DNA from: an uncultured Anaerotruncus sp.
Lineage (GTDB): Bacteria; Bacillota; Clostridia; Oscillospirales; Ruminococcaceae
NCBI GenBank assembly: GCA_910586875.1
Contig: CAJUJI010000031.1
Coordinates: 1-22,089 of the forward strand
Length of the DNA: 22,089 nt
Direction: 5' to 3'
The translations under genes were made by a program, and so were the position numbers. This document shows, in pieces, positions 1 through 6,153 of the stretch (positions are counted from its first letter, which is position 1; every line of letters starts with the position of its first letter). The notes beneath the pieces are model-generated. The model was not told the origin of the DNA. It saw nothing but the letters and a program-made list of their open reading frames with translations, and did no database searches.

Positions 1-2
1 CT

Positions 3-31
3 ATTATATCGTTTTGCATACAATCTGTCAA
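3..31 (-). promoter_or_regulatory. Consensus promoter firing left, out of the window
   Basis: On the minus strand TTGACA (31-26) and TATAAT (8-3) are separated by exactly 17 bases, a full match to the vegetative sigma factor consensus. It points away from the dehydratase gene, so a divergent gene or RNA should lie just left of the window. Its -35 box lies inside the left arm of the 19-66 inverted repeat, so whatever binds that repeat should affect this promoter. Confidence 0.75.
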
Positions 32-66
32 AAAACCTTTTTCTTTGTGCATTTTGACAGATTGTA
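19..66. promoter_or_regulatory. 15-bp perfect inverted repeat upstream of the dehydratase gene (putative operator)
   Basis: TACAATCTGTCAAAA (19-33) is perfectly repeated in inverse as TTTTGACAGATTGTA (52-66), with an 18-base spacer. No T-run follows, so it is not a typical terminator. The left arm contains the -35 box of the leftward promoter, and the right arm carries an identical TTGACA (54-59) facing the dehydratase. A second dyad, GCGGTAT/ATACCGC (80-86 and 97-103), follows. A two-site operator for a dimeric regulator between divergent units is the best reading. The regulator is not in view. Confidence 0.55.
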
Positions 67-147
67 CCACTGGTTTCCCGCGGTATTACCGATCTTATAC
101 CGCAAAACTGCCGCTTGATTCAGCGGTTTATTTTAGGAGGGGTTATG

Positions 148-1827
148 ATGCAGGCGACCAATTATCAAAATGAAAAGTTCACCGGAAGGCAGAGCCTCCA
201 CCGCAGGGCAATTTATAAGGGCTGTGGTTACGAAACCTCCCAATTAAACCGCCCGCATATTGGAATTGCCAACGCCTTTTCGGAGATGTCCCCTGGACAT
301 GCGCACCTACGACAGCTGGCGGAAGGGGTCAAAGCCGCTATCTGGCAGGCGGGTGGCGTTCCGTTCGAGTTCGGGCTGCCTGCTACCTGTGGCACCGTCT
401 CGATGGGAACCGAATTTTTGCGCTATGAACTGGCGTTGCGGGATGCTTATGTTGCCAGCGCCGAGTTGGTCGGGCGTATCCAGCTATTCGATGGCATGGT
501 CTTTTTGGCAAGCTGTGATAATATTATCGCTGGTGCGATGATCGCCGCCGGACGGTTGGATATCCCTTCTCTGATTGTCACCGGCGGGCCAATGATGGCC
601 GGTAAAACCAAAACCGGTGACAAGCTCATGCTGCCAGATGTGGATGAAATTGTATTTGGCCGTTTTGCACAGGATCATTACAATGAGGAAAAAGCCTGTA
701 TGATGGAGCAGAATGCTTGCCCCACTATGGGAGCTTGTCCTGTGATGGGCACCGCCAATACCATGCAGGCGCTTTGTGAGGTGTTGGGATTAACCTTGCC
801 GGGCGCTTCCACCATTCCCGCCTACCTCAATGAAAAAATGGTCAGTGCGCGGCAGACCGGCCGCCGGATTGTGGAGATGGTGCGAGAAGGGCTAAACGTT
901 TCCAAAATTGTCACCCGTGGCGCAATTGAAAATGCCATCCGTGCCAGTTTTGCAATCAACGGTTCCACCAATGCGGTTATGCACCTGATCAGCCTTGGCA
1001 AAGAGCTGGATATTGACATCAACCTTTCTGACTTTGACCGTCTGAGCCGAACCACCCCCACCCTATTGAACATCGCGCCGGTCGGACCTTACACTGTGGA
1101 CGAATTGTATGAATATGGCAGCATCCTTCAGCTGCTCAAACAGCTGGAACCGGTTTTAGATACCAGCGTGCTGGATTGCACTGGCAAGCCGCTGCGTGAA
1201 ACACTCGCGAAGGTGCCAGACGCTCCCAATGACTTTATTCGCAGCATGAAAGATCCTATTGCAAAAGAGGGGGGCATGGCGGTACTGTACGGCTCGCTCG
1301 CTGAACATGGTGCGATTATGCGAACCTCCACCATCGGGGATAACCGCGCTGCCTTCCGTGGAAAAGCCAAGGTCTACAACAGCGATGAGGAAGCGTTTGA
1401 GGGGATTATTGCTGGCAAGGTGCAGCCTGGTGATGTTGTCGTATTGCGGTACTGTGGGCCAAAGGGTGCGCCGGGTATGGTTGAGGTAATGCTTGCCGCA
1501 GATGCACTGGTCGATTTGGGCCTTTCGGACAGTGTTGCGCTCATCACAGATGGACGTTTTTCTGGCTTTAACTATGGCATCCTGGTCGGGCATGTCGCGC
1601 CCGAGGCCGCTGAAGGAGGCAATATTGCACTGGTTCAGGATGGAGACTGGATTGAAATTGATGTACAAAACCGTGTATTGAAATTGGAGCTCTCCGACAC
1701 AGAGTTGGAGAATCGCCGTAAAGCATTGATTTTGCCTGCTTGCCCGATCCAAAAAGGATTTATGCGTTGCTATGCAAAATACTGTCTGCCCGCCAATGAA
1801 GGCGCGATGATGCAGGATTGGGAATAA
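148..1827 (+). CDS. Divergent IlvD/Edd-family dehydratase
   Basis: This is a 559-residue member of the dihydroxy-acid / sugar-acid dehydratase family, cytoplasmic Fe-S enzymes that remove water from 2,3-dihydroxy acids. The start at 148 is set by AGGAGG seven bases upstream; an ATG at 145 is also possible. Family signatures are SPGHAHL (near residue 49), ASCDN (C123), GGPMMAGKTK, ACPTMGACPVMGTANTM (C191, C197), the KGAPGMVEVM segment and ITDGRFSG with the presumed catalytic Ser472. Gly before HAHL matches the E. coli-type IlvD rather than the plant [2Fe-2S] type, as I recall them. Three usually conserved features differ: CDK, whose Lys is a metal ligand, is CDN; the DDG metal-ligand segment reads TCGTVSMG; TCGSC reads TMGAC. 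No other ilv or sugar-acid gene is adjacent, so I do not name it ilvD. Family confidence is high, substrate confidence low. Confidence 0.85.
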   Translation: MQATNYQNEKFTGRQSLHRRAIYKGCGYETSQLNRPHIGIANAFSEMSPGHAHLRQLAEGVKAAIWQAGGVPFEFGLPATCGTVSMGTEFLRYELALRDAYVASAELVGRIQLFDGMVFLASCDNIIAGAMIAAGRLDIPSLIVTGGPMMAGKTKTGDKLMLPDVDEIVFGRFAQDHYNEEKACMMEQNACPTMGACPVMGTANTMQALCEVLGLTLPGASTIPAYLNEKMVSARQTGRRIVEMVREGLNVSKIVTRGAIENAIRASFAINGSTNAVMHLISLGKELDIDINLSDFDRLSRTTPTLLNIAPVGPYTVDELYEYGSILQLLKQLEPVLDTSVLDCTGKPLRETLAKVPDAPNDFIRSMKDPIAKEGGMAVLYGSLAEHGAIMRTSTIGDNRAAFRGKAKVYNSDEEAFEGIIAGKVQPGDVVVLRYCGPKGAPGMVEVMLAADALVDLGLSDSVALITDGRFSGFNYGILVGHVAPEAAEGGNIALVQDGDWIEIDVQNRVLKLELSDTELENRRKALILPACPIQKGFMRCYAKYCLPANEGAMMQDWE

Positions 1828-1923
1828 CGAAGAAATCTCGCCTCGACTTTGCGCGGCAATATACAAAAATTTTCGTCCACCTTTTTTAAAAGGTGGCAGG
1901 GGTCAAGGGGGCAGCGCCCCTGT

Positions 1924-1962
1924 CGCTCTGTGCAAAAATCCTCTGGATTTTTGCACAGAGCG
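1924..1962. repeat. 18-bp perfect hairpin (variable hairpin of repeat copy A)
   Basis: CGCTCTGTGCAAAAATCC at 1924-1941 pairs perfectly with 1945-1962 around a 3-base loop. No long T-run follows directly, so terminator activity for the upstream dehydratase is possible but not obvious. It lies between the conserved TCGC and GCGAAACGC backbone of copy A. Confidence 0.8.
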
Positions 1963-2220
1963 AAACGCGTCTTTTTCGTTTGGGCGCATTTTGGGGTGAA
2001 TTGCGGCTTGCAGCGCAAAGCGCAAGGGGGGGCTTTTGTAAGAAAAAAGCCCCCTCTTTTGTTTGCTGCTTTGCGCAAATTGGGAAAAAGGAGAGGCCGC
2101 CCCGCATTCTGCGCGGGCGGCCTCATGCAAGCACATCGCGCCAAATTAAAATTTGGCACGGTGCTTGCTGGGAAATCTTGCGGCTTTGCAAAGCCGCGCT
2201 TTCACGAGAAAGATGCGTTT

Positions 2221-2265
2221 CGCGCAAAAGAAAAAGCCCCTTCAAGGGGCTTTTTCTTTTGCGCG
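2221..2265. terminator. 22-bp perfect hairpin with internal T-runs (variable hairpin of repeat copy B)
   Basis: The 22 bases at 2221-2242 pair perfectly with 2244-2265. The stem includes AAAAAGCCCC and GGGGCTTTTT, so either strand makes a GC-rich inner stem followed by T-rich sequence. It could terminate transcription in both directions between the dehydratase (+) and the ATP-grasp gene (-). It occupies the variable slot of repeat copy B. Confidence 0.6.
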
Positions 2266-2339
2266 ACCAGGGGCGCTGCCCCTGGTCCCTGCGGCCTTTG
2301 AAAAGGCCGGCGAAACTTTTGATATATTGATGGGCTTTT

Positions 2340-3347
2340 TTAGCTCCGCAAGGCGGCGTCAAACCGCGGCGCGAGCCCCAGCTTATCCGCTCCCAAATGC
2401 ACCTGGAATTGATAAATGTCATGTCCCGGGAAATGATTTGCCTCGATAATGACAGGACCTTTCTCGGTAATTGCCGCATCCCAGCCTATGTAACCCAGCT
2501 CTGGAATTTGCAATGCCGCTCGTTTCACCATCTCGACCGCTTCATGATAGTGTGGAATCTCTGTGCCCATCAAGGTCACACCGGTCATCGGATGCTGCTG
2601 ATACGCCTTGCCATCCTTGTCCGCTCCTGGCGTGCTGATCCGACCGGTCTGCATGTCCACAATCACCGCCATGCCCCCACTGTTGAGGTTATCCACCTGC
2701 TTACCATTGCCAATGCGCATACTGGAAAAGACCAGATGCACCTTCTCCCCCTTGCGAATGGTGACCAAACGCAGGGTATTGACCGACAGCGGATAAATCG
2801 CGCTGACCGCTGGATGCTGCACAATATATTCCTCTACCAGATATTGCCCGCCCGCTTTGAGCATCTCATAAAGGCCGGCAATTTTACTTTTTTCGGAAAT
2901 TTCAAAAAATTCGATTCCTTTGCCACAGGTGCCTTCCAGCGGCTTTGCAACAAATTTGGGATGCGCTATGCAGAATGCCTCGAATCCAGCAGCATCGCAC
3001 TCCCGCAGATCCAGCCATTCCCGCCCGTGAAACCCGTCAAACCGCTTGAGAAACTCCACCTTGTCCTCAATCAGATGCCAATGCTGCTGCGGATTGAGCT
3101 GGCGTACATATTCATTGTTTTTGCCGCGGGTAATATAGGTGCTGCGCTGCGCTGCATTCAGCGAATACATCTCAAATACCAGGTAGTCCATATACCCCGC
3201 CTGGTAACGAAACCCGCAAGCAATAATGTCCGACAGAATTCCCAGCGTATTTTTGCCGGTTCTCTGGTGCACCTGTCGGGCTACCTCCCACATTCTTTTG
3301 TAATCCATCCCCGCAATTCGCCGGAGCACATAACTCAATTTTGGCAT
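2340..3347 (-). CDS. Sugar-transfer-associated type ATP-grasp protein
   Basis: A 335-residue cytoplasmic ATP-grasp protein resembling the family often found beside polysaccharide biosynthesis genes. Such enzymes use ATP to join a carboxylate to an amine or other nucleophile through an acyl-phosphate. Visible motifs are the Lys and glycine-rich loop KPLEGTCGKG (135-144), the hinge LVEEYI with E172/E173, SVNTLRLVTI (N190, R193) that positions phosphates, and the metal-binding end GWDAAITEKGPVIIEANHFPGHD (D290, E302, N304). All expected ligands look intact. The start has AGGGGG upstream and its own promoter. No glycosyltransferase, flippase or capsule gene lies nearby, so the substrate is unknown. 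It ends against the hairpin repeat block. Confidence 0.8.
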   Translation of the reverse strand: MPKLSYVLRRIAGMDYKRMWEVARQVHQRTGKNTLGILSDIIACGFRYQAGYMDYLVFEMYSLNAAQRSTYITRGKNNEYVRQLNPQQHWHLIEDKVEFLKRFDGFHGREWLDLRECDAAGFEAFCIAHPKFVAKPLEGTCGKGIEFFEISEKSKIAGLYEMLKAGGQYLVEEYIVQHPAVSAIYPLSVNTLRLVTIRKGEKVHLVFSSMRIGNGKQVDNLNSGGMAVIVDMQTGRISTPGADKDGKAYQQHPMTGVTLMGTEIPHYHEAVEMVKRAALQIPELGYIGWDAAITEKGPVIIEANHFPGHDIYQFQVHLGADKLGLAPRFDAALRS

Positions 3348-3376
3348 AGTAGCCCCCTGTCCTTTTCCTAAGCCTC

Positions 3377-3405
3377 ATCATACCACACCATACGACTATT
3401 TTCAA
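3377..3405 (-). promoter_or_regulatory. Promoter of the ATP-grasp gene
   Basis: On the minus strand TTGAAA (3405-3400) and TATGAT (3382-3377) are 17 bases apart, with the ATG about 30 bases downstream. This fits a monocistronic transcript for the ATP-grasp gene. Confidence 0.65.
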
Positions 3406-3505
3406 CAGTATTTTTTTCATGCAGTAATTTGCAGGTTTTCCCACACTTAGTAATTGCAGTCAAACAGTTTCACTGTAACAAATTTATTAAGAAAAGAGGA
3501 TTTTT

Positions 3506-4273
3506 ATGAAATACCGTTCTATTCTCATTGCTACATTATTTGCCCTGCTGGTTGGATGTACCAGTCAACAGCCCGCGCCATCCGAACCTAGCTCGTCGTC
3601 TCAGCCGGTTTCCAGCTCGGAGGCATCGACCATGGATGTTTCCTCACAAGCAGTGTCTATGGAGGGAGCGTCATCCGAACAGGAACCCAAAGGAACTTTA
3701 GAAGAAAAGGAGAGGATTGTTGTGGCTGATGCAGCAGTATACCGCGGCATATTACAGGATCTTTCGGTTGATGAACAGGGACGCACCGCCTGGATTTTGG
3801 AAAAGGTGGAAGGTTCCGATTACCAATACCCACGGTTGCAGGCGGTCATCACCGACAGCACTCGCTTTAATTCTGACAATTCCAAAATCGGGAATGGCTC
3901 CTATTTAGAGGTTTATTACAGTGGCGAGCCGGATGAATATGGACTGATAGAAGCAATCGCCATCAACGAGCTGCTCTCCCCTGACCTGACCATCTACAAC
4001 GGTGTTCTGACACAGATTGAGCAGGACAAGGAAAACAAAGGCTATGGCTCCCTGTATCTGAAGGGACTGACCGAGGAAGACATGGGCTATACCTTCCATT
4101 ATTCGCCGGAAACACAGTTTTATATGGAGCTTTCCTCGCTGAAAGAGGGGGATTTGCTGCATGTGGTGCACTCTCCCGCCTCTACCCGCAGCCTGCCGCC
4201 GCAAAGTGCAGCCTTTGAGGTTCACTATGCCTCGCTGACAGAAGACTCAAGCACAAAGGAAGGTCAGTCATAA
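3506..4273 (+). CDS. Lipoprotein with two tandem beta-rich repeats, function unknown
   Basis: A 255-residue predicted lipoprotein: a short basic N-terminus, a hydrophobic stretch and a lipobox LVGC with Cys18, so it should be anchored on the outer face of the membrane. A Ser/Pro/Glu-rich tether covers about residues 20-68. The rest is an internal duplication: residues 79-139 (starting YRGILQDL) and 164-223 (starting YNGVLTQI) share the plan Y-x-G-x-L, acidic turn, aromatic strand, D/E-T-x-F, G-x-x-L-x-V-x-x-S. The spacing suggests two small OB-like beta barrels, which is inference. GAGGA precedes the ATG. The next gene, another lipoprotein, has its own promoter about 25 bases beyond the stop, so they may be co-expressed but are not clearly one operon. 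Confidence 0.75.
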   Translation: MKYRSILIATLFALLVGCTSQQPAPSEPSSSSQPVSSSEASTMDVSSQAVSMEGASSEQEPKGTLEEKERIVVADAAVYRGILQDLSVDEQGRTAWILEKVEGSDYQYPRLQAVITDSTRFNSDNSKIGNGSYLEVYYSGEPDEYGLIEAIAINELLSPDLTIYNGVLTQIEQDKENKGYGSLYLKGLTEEDMGYTFHYSPETQFYMELSSLKEGDLLHVVHSPASTRSLPPQSAAFEVHYASLTEDSSTKEGQS

Positions 4274-4295
4274 TCTATGCGCGACCGCTCCGACG

Positions 4296-4325
4296 TTGAC
4301 TTTTCCGCTTTAAATATGGTATACT
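4296..4325 (+). promoter_or_regulatory. Promoter of the FMN-binding-like lipoprotein gene
   Basis: TTGACT (4296-4301) and TATACT (4320-4325) are 18 bases apart. This gives a leader of about 45 bases before the ATG at 4375. Confidence 0.6.
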
Positions 4326-4374
4326 TGCGTACATTGAATGTTATACAACCGTTTTCAAAGTGGGGGATTTCAGG

Positions 4375-5685
4375 ATGAAACGTTGGATCGCATGGATGCT
4401 CGTTTCGGCTTTGGCGCTGGGCGGGTTATCCGGCTGTAAAAAGGAAAAACCGAAGGAGGAGGAACCGCCGTCCTCCTCCGAGCCGGTGGTATTGCGCTAT
4501 GTGGATGGTGAATACTCGGTCCGGTACGATGTGATCGCCTCTGACCGCACGCTGGATTATTTGACCATCTCGATCGCTTCCGACCAGATCGAGATTGTAG
4601 ATTATGGAATGAAGGAGCTGGAATTGGAAGCGGATCTGAGCGCACTGGTTAGCCGCCCGGTTGAGGAGGAGTCTTCCTCTGAAAGCAGCGCTGCTGCATC
4701 CGAAGCGCTTCCAGTGGAGTCGTCCCAGTCGGATGCACCTTCTGCTTCTTCTGCGCCCTCTGCACCGGAGCGGGTCGGCCCTACCGAGTCCGAACAGCTC
4801 GCAGAAGCATCCGCTAAAAAAATTCTAGCGGAGTATCAGGACTGCAAGGGGGATCTGGAGCTGATGGAGCCGGTGGAGGGCGCCGAGGAGCACACCTACC
4901 GTTTCATCCGCATGATGCGCACCGCATTAGAATTTGCAGAAAGCGGGGACTCCTCCTCTGAAATCGTGCTGGGCCGCTATGCGGACGGCAAATATGAGTC
5001 TATCATGCCGGACTTTAACCAAGACGGCTGGAAAGAATTTGCCCGCGCAACGGTCATCAACGGCCTGATTGATTCTGTGGAGTACAACGCCATCAATGAG
5101 GAAGACCGCAATAAACGGATTGCGGATGATCCGATTAAAATGTTAGAATATAATGAGATTTCTCAAAACTTCATCGACAATGGCGAGGAGCTTGCTCAAA
5201 TGACCGCCAAGGATGAAACCTTTGAAAAGCTGATGCGCCCGATGTTGGTGAGTATGCTTTCTGGCGGTGAAAAGCAGATCACCGCTTCACGCCTGACCGA
5301 TGGCGAATACACCGCGATTTTTGAGGATTTCGATGAGTTTGGCTGGAAGGATTTTGTCACCCTCCAAATTCGCAATGGTAAGGTTACTGTTAAGGAGTTT
5401 GACGCTATCCATAAGGACGATGAAACACGCACAAAGTCTATGGATACGCAACAGTCCCAACAGATGAAAGAGCGCACAGGCATCACCTTCTTTGATGCGG
5501 TGCAAGAGCTGACCAAACGGCTGGCGCGTTCGTCGCAGCACAAGGTCACAGAGGTGGACAATGTAGCGGGTGCCACCATTTCGAGCAACAATTTTAAGCT
5601 GCTGGTTGGGCAGCTATTGGCAACCGTCGCAATTGATGGCAACTCCGAAAAGCCGCTTGTGGTGGAGCGCCTAGAGGATGACTAA
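4375..5685 (+). CDS. Lipoprotein with repeated FMN-binding-like domains
   Basis: A 436-residue predicted lipoprotein. Starting at 4375 (TGGGGG just upstream) gives a clean signal sequence with lipobox LSGC, Cys21; an in-frame GTG at 4360 would add only five residues. Three units begin with a DGxY motif, at residues 44, 204 and 309; units 2 and 3 also share a D-F-x-x-x-G-W-K-[ED]-F block. A Ser/Ala/Glu-rich linker (about 95-133) separates unit 1 from the others. Unit 3 ends in DNVAGATISS (395-404), close to the D-x-x-[ST]-G-A-T pattern by which ApbE attaches FMN to a Thr, here T401. This plan recalls PplA-type flavinylated lipoproteins of Gram-positive extracellular electron transfer. The Ala where Ser/Thr is usual, and no ApbE gene nearby, leave flavinylation unproven. 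Confidence 0.72.
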   Translation: MKRWIAWMLVSALALGGLSGCKKEKPKEEEPPSSSEPVVLRYVDGEYSVRYDVIASDRTLDYLTISIASDQIEIVDYGMKELELEADLSALVSRPVEEESSSESSAAASEALPVESSQSDAPSASSAPSAPERVGPTESEQLAEASAKKILAEYQDCKGDLELMEPVEGAEEHTYRFIRMMRTALEFAESGDSSSEIVLGRYADGKYESIMPDFNQDGWKEFARATVINGLIDSVEYNAINEEDRNKRIADDPIKMLEYNEISQNFIDNGEELAQMTAKDETFEKLMRPMLVSMLSGGEKQITASRLTDGEYTAIFEDFDEFGWKDFVTLQIRNGKVTVKEFDAIHKDDETRTKSMDTQQSQQMKERTGITFFDAVQELTKRLARSSQHKVTEVDNVAGATISSNNFKLLVGQLLATVAIDGNSEKPLVVERLEDD

Positions 5686-5760
5686 TTACGTGTGTCTCCT
5701 GCCGCCTGACGGCGAGTTTTGCTCCATCCTCATCGCAGAGACTTCTTACTTACAATAAAG

Positions 5761-5794
5761 AAAGGTCCTCCTGAACTAGTTCAGGAGGACCTTT
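5761..5794. terminator. Bidirectional terminator, 34-bp perfect palindrome
   Basis: AAAGGTCCTCCTGAACT is followed directly by its exact reverse complement. The + strand continues in TTTT and the - strand in TTTCTTTATT. It lies between the convergent FMN-binding-like lipoprotein gene (+) and the ComFB-like gene (-), so it should end both transcripts. Confidence 0.85.
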
Positions 5795-5817
5795 TGGATT
5801 ATAGCAGTTTACTGCGT

Positions 5818-6087
5818 TTAGTCGTGCCGTGGCTTTTCCTTTACGAGCTGAATTGCTTCCACAATCGCGGCTGTAATATCCGTGGAGCGCTGCACCGACA
5901 TCGCGGCCGCGCGAGAATAAACCTCTCCCTGCGTGCTGACCACATATTTGGGCGGTAGCCGGTTCAGCGCGATTGCCATAACGTCCATCCGGCAAATATC
6001 ACATTTACAGCAATCCATCTTTGGAAGCATATCTTCCAGCTTTTGTTGGACAATCAGCTCCATTGCATTTTTTAAAATTGTCTCCAT
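5818..6087 (-). CDS. ComFB-family late competence development protein homologue
   Basis: An 89-residue cytoplasmic protein that fits the ComFB family along its whole length: NAMELIVQQKLEDML (7-21), a Cys cluster DCCKCDIC (C26, C27, C29, C32) able to bind metal, then MAIALNRLPPKYVVSTQGEVY (37-57). ComFB sits in the comF operon of Bacillus subtilis; its precise role is unclear. Here it is not beside ComFA or ComFC but downstream of the polyphosphate:AMP phosphotransferase, separated by 66 bases. GGAGG lies seven bases before the ATG. It could share a transcript with the gene upstream; the 8-bp hairpin TGTATTCA/TGAATACA at 6127-6148 between them has no T-run on the transcribed strand. Confidence 0.85.
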   Translation of the reverse strand: METILKNAMELIVQQKLEDMLPKMDCCKCDICRMDVMAIALNRLPPKYVVSTQGEVYSRAAAMSVQRSTDITAAIVEAIQLVKEKPRHD

Positions 6088-6153
6088 CCTTCATCCTCCA
6101 TTTCTGTCACAAGATATCTTAGAACCTGTATTCAATCTGATGAATACAAATTT

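Larger units (their letters stand above)
1861..2330. repeat. Two inverted copies of a composite hairpin repeat around a hairpin-rich core
   Basis: The gap between the dehydratase and the ATP-grasp gene holds no credible gene. Copy A (1861-1979, + strand) and copy B (2330-2204, - strand) share one order: an A/T-rich lead, a short hairpin with a CCTTTT/AAAAGG-type core, CAGGG, a GGGGCAGCGCCCC hairpin, TCGC, a long variable hairpin, then GCGAAACGC, G or A, TCTTT, T or C, TCGT. The variable hairpins have unrelated sequences: an 18-bp stem at 1924-1962 in A and a 22-bp stem at 2221-2265 in B. The first hairpin shows paired changes (CCACC/GGTGG in A, CGGCC/GGCCG in B), which suggests selection for structure. 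The core (1980-2203) has further hairpins near 2027-2054, 2093-2124, 2127-2168 and 2180-2197. Confidence 0.75.

Noticed and set aside
1..147. T-box or other amino-acid leader ahead of the IlvD-like gene
   Set aside because: There is no T-box sequence, no terminator/antiterminator pair and no leader peptide with branched-chain codons. The visible structure is a spaced inverted repeat with no T-run.
1156..1866. A 236-codon open frame opposite the end of the dehydratase gene
   Set aside because: The sense strand carries the conserved KGAPGM and DGRFSG motifs; the antisense translation has no family features.
1849..2330. Open frames of 60-150 codons on both strands in the gap after the dehydratase gene
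   Set aside because: They run through near-perfect hairpins, overlap one another in several frames on both strands, and encode low-complexity Arg/Lys/Pro/Cys-rich peptides without a consistent RBS. They are by-products of the GC-rich repeats.
1861..2330. CRISPR array or insertion sequence as an explanation of the repeats
   Set aside because: There are no evenly spaced direct repeats with unique spacers, no cas genes and no transposase. The structure is two inverted composite elements made of hairpins.
2397..3371. A 324-codon open frame opposite the ATP-grasp gene
   Set aside because: It is entirely antisense to a gene with intact ATP-grasp motifs, a promoter and an RBS; its translation shows no family features.
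3422..3505. A promoter for the lipoprotein gene at 3506
   Set aside because: TTGCAG near 3453 followed by a TAAC-type -10 is too weak to list; no better -35/-10 pair was found in this gap.
6127..6148. Terminator between the phosphotransferase and comFB-like genes
   Set aside because: The 8-bp hairpin is A/T-rich and its T-run is on the non-transcribed side for these leftward genes.
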